Shown: piece after piece, positions 40,145-49,289 of the stretch
Numbering within the stretch: position 1 is the stretch's first letter
Layout: each line of letters starts with the position of its first letter
From: Kocuria tytonis
GTDB taxonomy: Bacteria; Actinomycetota; Actinomycetes; Actinomycetales; Micrococcaceae
Direction of reading: 5' to 3'
Length of the DNA: 64,000 nucleotides
Assembly: GCF_003226895.2 (NCBI RefSeq)
Contig: NZ_PNJG02000001.1
Span: 806,001-870,000, forward strand
The notes under the pieces: model-generated
What the model was told of the DNA's origin: nothing
What the model saw: the letters and a program-made list of their open reading frames with translations, nothing else
Database searches by the model: none
Translations under genes and position numbers: made by a program

Positions 40145-43100
40145 TTCTCCGTCACCTGTCTCCCCTGTGCGCACAACGGGCACACCCACGGCACGGCACA
40201 CGACCTGCCGTGCGAGCCGTTCTCCTGCTCCGCCGTGTGGCGGGCCTCGAAGCGGGTGTCGGCCATGAGCAGGGCCGCCTGCGTGATGAGTTCCCGGGCC
40301 CACTGCTGGTCCTCGTCCAGCGGATCCTGCTGCTGGACGCCGGGCTTGGCCGTGGTGCCGCCGAGCTGGACCAGCAGGGCACCGCCCGGTTGCGTGAGGA
40401 CCGTCCCCTCGGGCAGCTCGATGCGCTCCGGGCGGTCCGTCCCGTGCAGGTCCGGGCCCGTGACACCGGCCTGCATGGCCTGCCCCGCTCCCGCCTGCAG
40501 GGCCACCTGGTACGCGGCGAGCTGCGGGTGCTGCGGGATGTCGTCCCCGGTGGGCTTGTGTCTGCCCGTCTTGAGGTCCACGACCACGTGGCGGCCGTGG
40601 GCGTCCACCTCGAGCCGGTCCACGCGCCCCGTGAGCAGGGCGTCCCGGGCGGAGCCGCGCACGAGCACCTGGAAGCTGCCCTCCACCGCGACGAGCTCCC
40701 GCTCGTGCTGGGTGCGCATCTCCCGGGCGTACTGCGCGAACTTGCGCAGCATGGTCTCGGCGCGCTCGAGCTCCTGCGCCCCGGTCCAGCCCTCGGGCAT
40801 CCCCAGGGACGGCCAGCGCCGCCGCAGCTCGGCGACCAGCTCGGTGGCGTCCGCGTCCGGCATGTGCTCGGCGATGTCGTGCACGAGCGTGCCCAGCCCG
40901 CGCTTGAGGTCGGTGACCTCCATGGCACGGGCCTCGGCCACGAACCAGTCCAGGGGCGAGCGGTGCACGGTCTCGATCTTGGACGGCGAGACCCGCACGA
41001 CCTCCTCCGCCCCGAACAGGGCGTCCTGCGTGGTGAGGGGGTTCAGTCCCCACCACTGCTCGGGCGCGGCGCCGGCCACGGGGTCCTCGGCCGCGGCGAA
41101 CCGGTGCAGCAGTCGCGCGGCGGCCTCCCGCTCGTGGTCGGAGGCGTCCTCCCTGTTGAGGGTGCGCCGCAGGGCGCCGGTCAGCTGGCGCAGGGTGAGC
41201 GGCTCCGGGGCGGTCAACCGCTCCATGGGGATCTCGGGATCCTCGCCGCGACCGGCGGCCACGAGGTCCACGAACTCCGAGGGCTGCTCGTCCTGCGTGG
41301 CCACGGCGGTCACGGTCAGGCTCCGGCCGGCACGCGAGACCGCGGTGGCGAACTGGCGCAGCTCGTCGTAGCGCACCTGGCGCAGCCGGTCCACCGCGCT
41401 CAGCCGCGTGGCCTGCTCCGGCCCGTGGTCCAGGGCGTCCGTGAGGACGTCGGTGCCGAGCAGCTGGCCGCGCAGGGTGGTGTTGGGCCACACACCCTGC
41501 TGCACGCCGGCCACGACCACGTGGGGCCACTCCCGCCCGGCCGCGCCCGCCGGGGTCGTCACGGAGACGTTGTCCTCCGCCGGCGCCCTTGCCGCCAGCG
41601 TGTCCATGGGCAGCTCCTGGTGGTCCATGTACTCCATGAACGCCTGCGCCGTGGCCCCGGGGACCTGGTCCACGAAGCGCTCGGCGGCCTCGAAGAGCCC
41701 CACGACCGCGTCCAGGTCCCGGTCCGCCCGCAGGGCCTCCGCTCCCCCGGCCAGTGCACGACGGCGCCAGCGCGGTCCCACGCCCGAGGCCTCCCACAGC
41801 GCCCACAGCACGGACTCCGCGGTGGCACCGGGTGCGTCCAGGGCCTCCTGGCCGGCCTGCAGCATGTCCGCGACCCGGGCCGCGGCGTCGGAGCGCACGT
41901 CCGCGAGCTCCAGGAGCAGTCCGTCCCCGAGGGCCTGGACGAGCAGGTCGTCGCTCGTCCGGCCGCCGCCCGTGCGCAGCTCGTAGCCCCGCAGCCGCTG
42001 CCGGATGCGACGCACCTCCATGGGCGAGGCGCCACCGATCCGCGAGGTCAGGAGGGACACGGCGGTGCCGGCGGTGAGCACGGCCCCGCGGGCGCCCCGA
42101 CCCTCCGCGGTGCTGTCCTCGACCGGAGGTTCCTCGACCGGTGCTTCCTCGGCCGGCGGTTCCTCGGGGTCCTGCGACGCCTGCGCGTCCTGGCGTGCGT
42201 CTGCGGGCGCGGGCTGCTGCGCCGTCAGCAGGATGCGCAGGGCGTCCAGCAGCGGGATGACCGCGGGCTCGTCCCGCAGAGGCGTCTCGGCCGCGGACGT
42301 GGTGGTGGGAACCCCCAGCGCGGTGAGCTGCCGTGCGAGCGCGGACAGCTGCGGCCCGCTGCGCACGATCACCGCCATCTCCCGGTAGGGAACGCCCCGC
42401 AGCACGTGCAGTCGCAGGAAGTGGTCGGCGCACCAGCGCGCCTGCGCCGTGGGTGATTCGAAGAGGGCCACCCGCACCGAGTCCTCCGGTGCGGCCGAGC
42501 CACCCGGGGCAACCCGCTCCTCGGTGTTCTCACGGCCGGTGCTTTCCGGTCCGTCCTGCTGCAGTCCTGCACCGGGGGCTCTCGCACCGGGACGCGCCCC
42601 GCCCGGTGACGTCCCACCGGGATGTCCACCGGGAGCGTGGGCGTCAGTGCCGTCCACGGCAACCGCGGCCGTCGGCTCCGCGGCCGGACCGCTCGATGCC
42701 CCCGGCGCACGATCGGAGCGGGCCCCGGCCACCACCGGGATCGCCCGGGCCACCCGCTGCCAGGCGTCGTTGACCGCCGGCGGCATGCGGTGGCTCGTGT
42801 GCAGCTGCAGACGCTGCACCGGCCGGGCGGGCGTGCCCACACGGTCCTGGAGGGTGCGCAGCAGGTCCGGGCGGGCGCCGCGGAAGCCCTGCACGGTGGT
42901 GTCCGGGCTGGCCGTGAACACCGCGTCCCGGCCGCGGCACAGCACGCCGATGAGTCGGTGGGCGGAGGGCGTGGCCTCCTGCAGGTCGTCCACCACGACC
43001 ACGTCCAGGCGCTGCTGCTCGCGCGCGAGGAACTCCGGTTGCTCCTCCAGCACACGCGCGGCACGGTCCACGAGCTCGGAGGGATCGAAGGCATTGGGCA

Positions 43101-43770
43101 TGCGCAGCGCGCGGACCTGCTGGTACTCGGTGCGGAAGGCGGCGGCGGTGCGCCACTCCGGGTGACCGAGCGGCTCGGCCCATGCCGCGAGCTGCCCCGC
43201 CTCCAGCCGGTACTCGTTCATGCGGTCGAAGAGCTCGCGCAGCTGCCCGCGGAAGCCCCGGGTTCCCAGGGCCTCCTGGAGGTCTGCGGGCCACACCACG
43301 GGTCCCCCGAACCCGGCGGCGTGGCCGCGCATCAGCTCCGCGAGGAAGGCGTCCTGCTCCGGTCCGGACAGCAGCACCGGCGGCAGGTCGATGCCGGGCA
43401 GCAGCCCCTCCGCCTGGGCGCGGCGCAGGACGTCGAACGCGTAGGCCTGCCACGCCCGGACGAGCGGGGTGCTGATGGTTGCCGCGGCCCGCCGGCTCAC
43501 GAGATCGCGCAGGGTGGCCGCGGACTCGCGCGAGGGGGCGAGCACGAGCATCCGCTGCGGGTCCGTGCCCGCCACGATCCGCCGGACCACTGTTTCCACG
43601 ACCACCGTGCTGCGCCCGGTGCCCGGCGCGCCGAGCACCAGCACGGGCCCGTGCCCGGGGGCGAGGCCCACCACTGTCTCCTGCGCGGGATCGAGGCCCA
43701 CGGGCTCCTGCGCCGTCTCCGCGCCACGGGGCGGCAGAACACGCCAGGGTCCTTCTCGCTGCGTTCGCAT
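40141..43770 (-). CDS. adnA: AdnA-like helicase-nuclease subunit
   Basis: Partner of AdnB, 1209 residues. The N-terminal helicase part has LVLGAPGTGRSTV as Walker A and VVVVDDLQEATPSAH in place of DExx. A long Gly/Pro/Ala-rich insertion sits near residues 345-420. HVVVDLKTGRHKPTGDD is the RecB-type nuclease core near the C terminus. In mycobacterial AdnAB, AdnA is the subunit with reduced motor but active nuclease function. The altered DDLQ motif here suits that. The start is ATG at 43770. The upstream frame continues antisense to the exonuclease gene. Confidence 0.88.
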   Translation of the reverse strand: MRTQREGPWRVLPPRGAETAQEPVGLDPAQETVVGLAPGHGPVLVLGAPGTGRSTVVVETVVRRIVAGTDPQRMLVLAPSRESAATLRDLVSRRAAATISTPLVRAWQAYAFDVLRRAQAEGLLPGIDLPPVLLSGPEQDAFLAELMRGHAAGFGGPVVWPADLQEALGTRGFRGQLRELFDRMNEYRLEAGQLAAWAEPLGHPEWRTAAAFRTEYQQVRALRMPNAFDPSELVDRAARVLEEQPEFLAREQQRLDVVVVDDLQEATPSAHRLIGVLCRGRDAVFTASPDTTVQGFRGARPDLLRTLQDRVGTPARPVQRLQLHTSHRMPPAVNDAWQRVARAIPVVAGARSDRAPGASSGPAAEPTAAVAVDGTDAHAPGGHPGGTSPGGARPGARAPGAGLQQDGPESTGRENTEERVAPGGSAAPEDSVRVALFESPTAQARWCADHFLRLHVLRGVPYREMAVIVRSGPQLSALARQLTALGVPTTTSAAETPLRDEPAVIPLLDALRILLTAQQPAPADARQDAQASQDPEEPPAEEAPVEEPPVEDSTAEGRGARGAVLTAGTAVSLLTSRIGGASPMEVRRIRQRLRGYELRTGGGRTSDDLLVQALGDGLLLELADVRSDAAARVADMLQAGQEALDAPGATAESVLWALWEASGVGPRWRRRALAGGAEALRADRDLDAVVGLFEAAERFVDQVPGATAQAFMEYMDHQELPMDTLAARAPAEDNVSVTTPAGAAGREWPHVVVAGVQQGVWPNTTLRGQLLGTDVLTDALDHGPEQATRLSAVDRLRQVRYDELRQFATAVSRAGRSLTVTAVATQDEQPSEFVDLVAAGRGEDPEIPMERLTAPEPLTLRQLTGALRRTLNREDASDHEREAAARLLHRFAAAEDPVAGAAPEQWWGLNPLTTQDALFGAEEVVRVSPSKIETVHRSPLDWFVAEARAMEVTDLKRGLGTLVHDIAEHMPDADATELVAELRRRWPSLGMPEGWTGAQELERAETMLRKFAQYAREMRTQHERELVAVEGSFQVLVRGSARDALLTGRVDRLEVDAHGRHVVVDLKTGRHKPTGDDIPQHPQLAAYQVALQAGAGQAMQAGVTGPDLHGTDRPERIELPEGTVLTQPGGALLVQLGGTTAKPGVQQQDPLDEDQQWARELITQAALLMADTRFEARHTAEQENGSHGRSCAVPWVCPLCAQGRQVTEK

Positions 43771-43836
43771 GGGGCCATCCCACCACGGATTGCCGACACG
43801 CATAAGCAGGCGCGCGCCGCCCGGTACCGTGGTCCC

Positions 43837-44832
43837 ATGCCTTCCCCGAACCACCCCGACGACGCCGCACAGCCCGCCCTCTTCGACGCCCCGGAACCGC
43901 CCGCCGGTCCGGGGGCAGCCGGACGTCCCGCGCCCGCTCCCGAGCAGCCCTCGCTCTTCGACGCGGCCGCCGTGTCCTCGGAGGGGTCTGGTGCGGGACC
44001 GGCCGGGCCGACAGCGGCGCCCGAAACCACGCGGGACACCCACCCGGAGCCTCCCGTCCTGCCTGCCCCGGGGGCGACGCCGCGTGGCACCAGCACCGCC
44101 GAGGCCTCGGCACCGCGCGCCGCGGTCGACACCGCCACGACCGGCACCCCGTGGCACCACGGCCCCCGCGCCTGCTTCGACCTGGAGACCACCGGGCGCG
44201 ATCCCCAGGAGGCACGCATCGTGACCGCCTCCGTGGTGCTTGTCTCCGCCGCGGGTGACGTGGAGCGGGAGTGGGAGTGGCTGGCCGACCCCGGGATCGA
44301 GATCCCCGAGGAGGCCGCCGCCGTGCACGGGGTCAGCACCGAACGGGCCCGTGCGCAGGGCCGCCCGGTCGCGGAAGTGACCGCCGAGCTGAGCGAGCTC
44401 CTGACCGGGTTCTGGCGCGCGGGCGTCCCCGTGCTGGCCTTCAACGCCGCCTACGACCTCACGGTGCTCACCCGCGAGACCGAGCGGCACGGTCTCGCAG
44501 CACCTGCGCCCTTCCCGGTGCTGGACCCGTTCGTGCTCAACAAGCAGGTCCACCGCTACCGCCGCGGCAAGCGCACCCTGGGCGCCCTGTGCGAGGAGTA
44601 CGGCGTGGTGCTCGACGCCGCCCACACCTCCGCCGCGGACGCCCTGGCCACCGAGCACCTGGCCCGCGCCATGGCGCACCGCTTCGAGGAGCTGCGGCAG
44701 CCTGCGGCGCGGCTGCACGAGCTGCAGATCGGCTGGGCCGCCGAGCAGGCCGCGTCCCTGCAGGAGTACTTCCGCCGCAAGGATCCCGCAGCGGTCGTGG
44801 ACGGCACCTGGCCGGTCCACCCCCGCCCCTAG
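43837..44832 (+). CDS. DnaQ-like 3'-5' exonuclease with N-terminal disordered tail
   Basis: DEDDh exonuclease of 331 residues. FDLETTG (ExoI), FNAAYDLTVL (ExoII) and HTSAADALAT (ExoIII) are all present from about residue 110. The first 105 residues are Pro/Ala-rich and carry QPALFD (12-17) and QPSLFD (37-42), which fit the beta-clamp-binding consensus QxxLF. It may act as a clamp-bound proofreading or repair exonuclease separate from DnaE. It is divergent from adnA with 66 bp between and followed by a strong terminator. Confidence 0.88.
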   Translation: MPSPNHPDDAAQPALFDAPEPPAGPGAAGRPAPAPEQPSLFDAAAVSSEGSGAGPAGPTAAPETTRDTHPEPPVLPAPGATPRGTSTAEASAPRAAVDTATTGTPWHHGPRACFDLETTGRDPQEARIVTASVVLVSAAGDVEREWEWLADPGIEIPEEAAAVHGVSTERARAQGRPVAEVTAELSELLTGFWRAGVPVLAFNAAYDLTVLTRETERHGLAAPAPFPVLDPFVLNKQVHRYRRGKRTLGALCEEYGVVLDAAHTSAADALATEHLARAMAHRFEELRQPAARLHELQIGWAAEQAASLQEYFRRKDPAAVVDGTWPVHPRP

Positions 44833-44845
44833 TTCTCCGCGCCCA

Positions 44846-44892
44846 CGACGACGGCGCGGCACCCCTGCCGCCAGGGTGTCGCGCCGTCGTCG
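44846..44892 (+). terminator. Hairpin terminator between the exonuclease gene and hemL
   Basis: A 13-base perfect outer stem (44846-44858 with 44880-44892), extended by GCACCC/GGGTGT inside, lies between the convergent ends of the exonuclease gene and hemL and could serve both. Confidence 0.65.
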
Positions 44893-44943
44893 CACGGGTG
44901 GGCGGCCCCGCCACCGGAACCGCGTCCGGGAACGGGAGCCGGA

Positions 44944-46263
44944 TCAGGCCTGCGGGGGCTGCGCCTCGGCCGCCGCCCGGGCCGCGGCCGGCAGGGCCGA
45001 GAGGATGCGGTCCATCGCGGAGTCGTCGTGCGCCGCGGAGAGGAACCACGCCTCGAACACCGAGGGCGGCAGGTAGACCCCGGCGTCCAGCATCGCGTGG
45101 AAGAACGGCGTGTACCGGAAGGCCTCCTGGCCCTTGGCGTCCGCGTAGTCGTGGACCCCGGTGGCCCCGGTGCCGAAGGCGACCGAGAACAGGTTGCCCG
45201 CCTCCTGGATGGAGTGGTCCACCCCGGCGGCGTCGAGGGCCTCGCGCAGACCGGCGCGCAGCTGCTGGGAACGGCGGTCGATGGTCTGGTAGGCCACCGC
45301 GTCCGCGCACTTGAGCGTGGCGAGACCCGCGGCCATCGCCACCGGGTTCCCGGACAGCGTGCCCGCCTGGTACACGGGACCGGTGGGGGCCAGGTACTCC
45401 ATGACCTCGCGGCGGCCACCGAGGGCCGCGGTGGGCAGCCCGCCGCCGATGACCTTGCCGAACGTGAACAGGTCCGGGGCCCAGGTCTCGCCCGCGGCGT
45501 TGCTGAGACCCCAGTACCCGGCCTCGTGCACGCGGAAGCCCGTGAGCACCTCGTCGAGGATCATGAGCGCGCCGGCGTCCTGCGTGATGCGGCGGATCGC
45601 GGCGTTGAAGCCGTCCTCCGGGGTGACCACGCCCATGTTGCACGGGGCGGCCTCGGTGATCACCGCAGCGATCTGACCGGGGTGCTCGGCGAACGCGGCC
45701 TCGAGCGCGGCGACGTCGTTGTACGGCAGCACGAGGGTCTGCGCGGCGGTCGCCTCGGTGACACCTGCGGAGCCCGGCAGCGCGAGCGTCGCGAGCCCCG
45801 AACCGGCCTCGGAGAGCAACGAGTCCACGTGGCCGTGGTAGCAGCCGGCGAACTTCACCACGAGGTCACGGCCCGTGTACCCGCGGGCCAGGCGCAGCGC
45901 CGTCATGGTGGCCTCGGTGCCCGTGGAGACCATGCGGATCTCCTCGAGCGGTGCCACCCGGTCCACCACGAGCTCGGCGAGCTCGGTCTCACCGCGCGTG
46001 GTCGCGCCGAAGCCCAGACCGCGCTCGACGGCCTCGTGCACGGCCTCGGTCACCACGGGGTGCGCGTGCCCGATCAGGGCGGGGCCCCACGAGCACACGA
46101 GGTCCACGTACTCGCGGCCGTCCACGTCCGTGAGGTACGGGCCCTTGGCTGCAGCGATGAACGGCGGGGTGCCGCCCACGGAGTTGAACGCGCGCACGGG
46201 CGAGTTCACGCCACCGGGCATCACGCGGCGGGCACGGTCGAACAGTTCTTGCGAAACACTCAT
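44944..46263 (-). CDS. hemL: Glutamate-1-semialdehyde 2,1-aminomutase
   Basis: PLP enzyme of 439 residues that converts glutamate-1-semialdehyde to 5-aminolevulinate, step two of the C5 route. [21 protein letters not shown] is cut short here to [12 protein letters not shown], the family start. The PLP lysine is in [28 protein letters not shown] binds the phosphate. It is the last gene of the minus-strand haem operon, 71 bp after hemB. Cytoplasmic homodimer in the family. Confidence 0.96.
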   Translation of the reverse strand: MSVSQELFDRARRVMPGGVNSPVRAFNSVGGTPPFIAAAKGPYLTDVDGREYVDLVCSWGPALIGHAHPVVTEAVHEAVERGLGFGATTRGETELAELVVDRVAPLEEIRMVSTGTEATMTALRLARGYTGRDLVVKFAGCYHGHVDSLLSEAGSGLATLALPGSAGVTEATAAQTLVLPYNDVAALEAAFAEHPGQIAAVITEAAPCNMGVVTPEDGFNAAIRRITQDAGALMILDEVLTGFRVHEAGYWGLSNAAGETWAPDLFTFGKVIGGGLPTAALGGRREVMEYLAPTGPVYQAGTLSGNPVAMAAGLATLKCADAVAYQTIDRRSQQLRAGLREALDAAGVDHSIQEAGNLFSVAFGTGATGVHDYADAKGQEAFRYTPFFHAMLDAGVYLPPSVFEAWFLSAAHDDSAMDRILSALPAAARAAAEAQPPQA

Positions 46264-46334
46264 GAGATCACTTCATTCCTTTCGCCGGGAACGGGTCCCG
46301 GCCACCGTACCGGTGGGGTGCGGCGGTTGGGCTG

Positions 46335-47342
46335 TCACCGGCCGTTCTCGCGGCGGAGCCACCCGGCGAGCTCTGTGGCGTAGTAGGTCAGGATCGAGTC
46401 GGCGCCGGCGCGCTTAATGGAGAGCACGGACTCGCGGATCGCGGCCTCGCGGTCGATCCACCCGTTGGCGGACGCGGCCTCGATCATCGCGTACTCGCCG
46501 GAGATCTGGTAGGCGGACACGGGAACGGGCGAGGCGTCCGCAACCTCCCGCAGGATGTCCAGGTAGCTCATGGCAGGCTTGACCATGACCATGTCCGCGC
46601 CCTCGGCGAGGTCCGTCTGCAGCTCCAGCAGGGCCTCGCGTCGGTTGGCGGGGTCCATCTGGTAGGTCTTGCGGTCCCCGGTGAGCGTGGAGTCCACGGC
46701 CTCGCGGAACGGGCCGTAGAACGCCGAGGAGTACTTGGCGGTGTAGGCGAGGATCGAGACGTCCTCGTGGCCCGCCGCGTCCAGGGCCGCGCGGATCACG
46801 CCCACCTGCCCGTCCATCATCCCGGACGGGCCCAGCATGTGCGCCCCGGCCTCCGCCTGGGCCACGGCCATCCGGCCGTAGATCTCCAGCGTGCGGTCGT
46901 TGTCCACGCGGCCCCGGGCATCCAGCACGCCGCAGTGGCCGTGGTCCGTGAACTCGTCCAGGCACAGGTCCGCCATCACGACGACGCCGTCCCCCACCTC
47001 CTCGCGCACCGCGAGGATGCCGCGGTTGAGGATCCCCTGGGGGTCCAGTGCCGCGGACCCCACGGCGTCGCGGGTCTCGGGGACGCCGAACAGCATGAAG
47101 CCGCCCAGTCCCAGCTCCACGGCCTCGGCCGCGGCCCGCTTGAGGGAGTCCATGCTGTGCTGCACCACACCGGGCATCGAGGCCAGGGGCTGGGGCTCGT
47201 CCAGTCCCTCCTTGACGAACACCGGGAGGATCAGCTCGGAGGGTGCCACGCGGGTCTCGGCCACGAACCGGCGCATGGCCGGGGTGGTGCGCAGGCGCCG
47301 GGGGCGGGACACGAGGTCGTAGGACACGTCGTCGTCGTTCAT
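46335..47342 (-). CDS. hemB: Porphobilinogen synthase (ALA dehydratase)
   Basis: Joins two 5-aminolevulinate molecules to porphobilinogen. 335 residues, normal length. Active-site lysines are in AYTAKYSSAFYGPFR and MVMVKPAMSYLD. The metal/allosteric region VVMADLCLDEFTDHGHCG is readable: it has one Cys in LCLDEFTDHGHCG and keeps Asp residues typical of the Mg-dependent type. It lies 70 bp after hemD in the same operon. Confidence 0.96.
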   Translation of the reverse strand: MNDDDVSYDLVSRPRRLRTTPAMRRFVAETRVAPSELILPVFVKEGLDEPQPLASMPGVVQHSMDSLKRAAAEAVELGLGGFMLFGVPETRDAVGSAALDPQGILNRGILAVREEVGDGVVVMADLCLDEFTDHGHCGVLDARGRVDNDRTLEIYGRMAVAQAEAGAHMLGPSGMMDGQVGVIRAALDAAGHEDVSILAYTAKYSSAFYGPFREAVDSTLTGDRKTYQMDPANRREALLELQTDLAEGADMVMVKPAMSYLDILREVADASPVPVSAYQISGEYAMIEAASANGWIDREAAIRESVLSIKRAGADSILTYYATELAGWLRRENGR

Positions 47343-47412
47343 CTGCAGTCTCCTGATCGTGTGGGTCGTTGGTTCGTTCGCGGAAAGTCTGGTGCGGCGT
47401 TAACCGCGGTGC

Positions 47413-48348
47413 TCAGCCCCGGGGACCGAGCGCGTGCACCACGGCGGCGGCGAGCGCCTCCGGGGTGGGACGGGCGGCGACCACCGGCTGGATGCCGCGT
47501 TCCCACAGGGCCCGGGCGGTGGGTTCCCCGATCGCGATCCAGGAGGTCGCGGCACCCGGGGTGCTCCCGTCCAGCAGTGCCGCCACCCGCGACGGCGCCG
47601 TGGCCACCACCGCGGCCAGCTCACCGCGGGCGCACGCCGCGCGGGCGGACGCGCTGTCCAGCTCCTCTGGATCGTCGCGCTCCGGCACCACCGTGAGCAG
47701 CGGCCGGTCCGTGGGCGCGGGCACCATGTCGTAGGCGGTGACGTCCCGGACGTCGTACCCTCTGGCCCGCAGGCCGTCCCCCAGCGTGGTGGCGGCACGT
47801 GCGGAGGCCGGCAGCAGCGCGCGAGGCGCCGAGCCCTGCCCATGAAAGGGCTCCTCGGGCCACTCCTCGAGCATCCCCGCGGCACTGGCGGTCCGCGCGG
47901 GCACGAAGTCCACGCCCACACCGTACTCCGCCAGGGCACGGGCCGTGGCGGAACCCACCGCCGCGATCCGCAGCCCGGCCGAGACTGCGGCCGGGTCTCC
48001 GGAATCCGCCTCCGGGACCGGTGCCTCGGCCGCGGAACCGGCCGGTGCGGCGTCGGACGGACGGGTCCCGGAACCGGTCCGTGCGGCATCGAGGGCGGGG
48101 CCCCACTCCGGCTCCTCCGCCACCGCGGCGAGGGCCGCCACGGTGGTCGCGGACGTCACGCACAGCCACGTGGGCACCGTGGGCCGCAGGGCGTCCCGCA
48201 GCAGGGCACGGAGGGGCCCGGTGTCCTGCGGCAGCCGGGCCTCGAGCAGCCGGGCCGCGCACGGCTCGCACCCGCGCTCCCGCAGCAGCGCCGCGAGGGC
48301 ACGCGCCGCGGCGGGGTCACGGGTGATGAGCACGCGAGGGGCGCTCAC
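47413..48348 (-). CDS. hemD: Uroporphyrinogen-III synthase
   Basis: Cyclises hydroxymethylbilane to uroporphyrinogen III. 311 residues. This family is poorly conserved. The call rests on PRVLITRDPAAARALAALL at the start, WIAIGEPTARAL near the end (the AIGxxTA motif) and on position between hemC and hemB. An Ala/Gly/Ser-rich loop near residues 95-125 is extra. The GTG start at 48348 overlaps the hemC stop (GTGA). Confidence 0.9.
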   Translation of the reverse strand: MSAPRVLITRDPAAARALAALLRERGCEPCAARLLEARLPQDTGPLRALLRDALRPTVPTWLCVTSATTVAALAAVAEEPEWGPALDAARTGSGTRPSDAAPAGSAAEAPVPEADSGDPAAVSAGLRIAAVGSATARALAEYGVGVDFVPARTASAAGMLEEWPEEPFHGQGSAPRALLPASARAATTLGDGLRARGYDVRDVTAYDMVPAPTDRPLLTVVPERDDPEELDSASARAACARGELAAVVATAPSRVAALLDGSTPGAATSWIAIGEPTARALWERGIQPVVAARPTPEALAAAVVHALGPRG

Positions 48349-49289
48349 AGGGTCAGCCGTGCCAGTCGGTCCGCCCCGTCCGCCAGGAGGTCGTCCGCGA
48401 TGCGGCGCCCGAACGCATCGGCCGTGGCCACGGTGGGATCAGCGAGTGTCTCGCTGCGGCGCACCACCTCGGAGCCGTCGGGGTCCGCCACCACCACGTC
48501 GAGCTCCAGGACACCGTCCGCCAGGCGGGCGTAGGTGCCCACGGGCGCGGCGCAGCCCGCCTCCAGCTGCGCGAGCACGGCGCGCTCGGCGGTGACGGCC
48601 AGCCGGGTGGGGGCGTGGTCCACGGCGGCCAGACCCCGCACGAGCGGCGATCCGGGGTCCGCGTCCGCGCGGATCTCGAGGGCCAGCGCCCCCTGCCCCG
48701 GCGCGGGGAGCATCCTGTGGGGGTCCAGGTACTCGGTGATCCGCCCCTCCAGCCCCAGCCGCTTCAGACCCGACGCCGCCAGCACCACGGCGTCCAGGTC
48801 CCCCGGGTCCCCGGGGTCCACGCGGTTCAACCGGGTGCCCACGTTGCCGCGGATGTCCACGATGCGCAGGTCCGGACGCAGCGCACGCAGCTGAGCCACG
48901 CGGCGCGGTGACCCCGTGCCCACGGCGGCGCCCTCCGGCAGCTGCTCGAGCGTCAGGCCGTCCCGGGCGCACAGCGCGTCCCGGGGATCCTCCCGCTCGG
49001 GCAGCGCGGCGATCCACAGGCCCTCGACCGGTGCCGTGGGCAGGTCCTTGAGCGAGTGCACCGCGAGGTCCACCCGACCGTCCAGCACCTGTGCCCGCAG
49101 CGCGGTGGCGAAGACCCCGGTGCCGCCCAGCTGGGACAGCGGGCCGGTCAGGACGTCGCCCTCGGTGCGCACCGTGACCAGCTCGTGCTCCGTGCCGCCG
49201 GCGCGCGAGACGGCGTCAGCGGCCCAGCGGCTCTGGGTCATGGCGAGCTGGGACCCGCGGGTGCCCACCGTGAACACGGCGTCGCTCAC
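48345..49289 (-). CDS. hemC: Hydroxymethylbilane synthase (porphobilinogen deaminase)
   Basis: Polymerises four porphobilinogens. 314 residues. The dipyrromethane cofactor cysteine is in LEAGCAAPVGTYA. VGTRGSQLAMTQSRWAADAV is the substrate-binding start and VHSLKDLPT carries the catalytic region. The GTG at 49289 (VSDAVFTVGTRGS) is used, because the upstream frame overlaps hemH in antisense register. Start and stop overlap cpfC and hemD by GTGA, so the three are coupled. Confidence 0.96.
   Translation of the reverse strand: MSDAVFTVGTRGSQLAMTQSRWAADAVSRAGGTEHELVTVRTEGDVLTGPLSQLGGTGVFATALRAQVLDGRVDLAVHSLKDLPTAPVEGLWIAALPEREDPRDALCARDGLTLEQLPEGAAVGTGSPRRVAQLRALRPDLRIVDIRGNVGTRLNRVDPGDPGDLDAVVLAASGLKRLGLEGRITEYLDPHRMLPAPGQGALALEIRADADPGSPLVRGLAAVDHAPTRLAVTAERAVLAQLEAGCAAPVGTYARLADGVLELDVVVADPDGSEVVRRSETLADPTVATADAFGRRIADDLLADGADRLARLTL

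Noticed and set aside
34470-44895. Very long minus-strand frames that would fuse nudC, adnB and adnA to upstream sequence
   Set aside because: The recognisable proteins begin at 35444, 40144 and 43770 with family-typical starts and stop/start overlaps. The extra N-terminal parts have shadow-frame composition.
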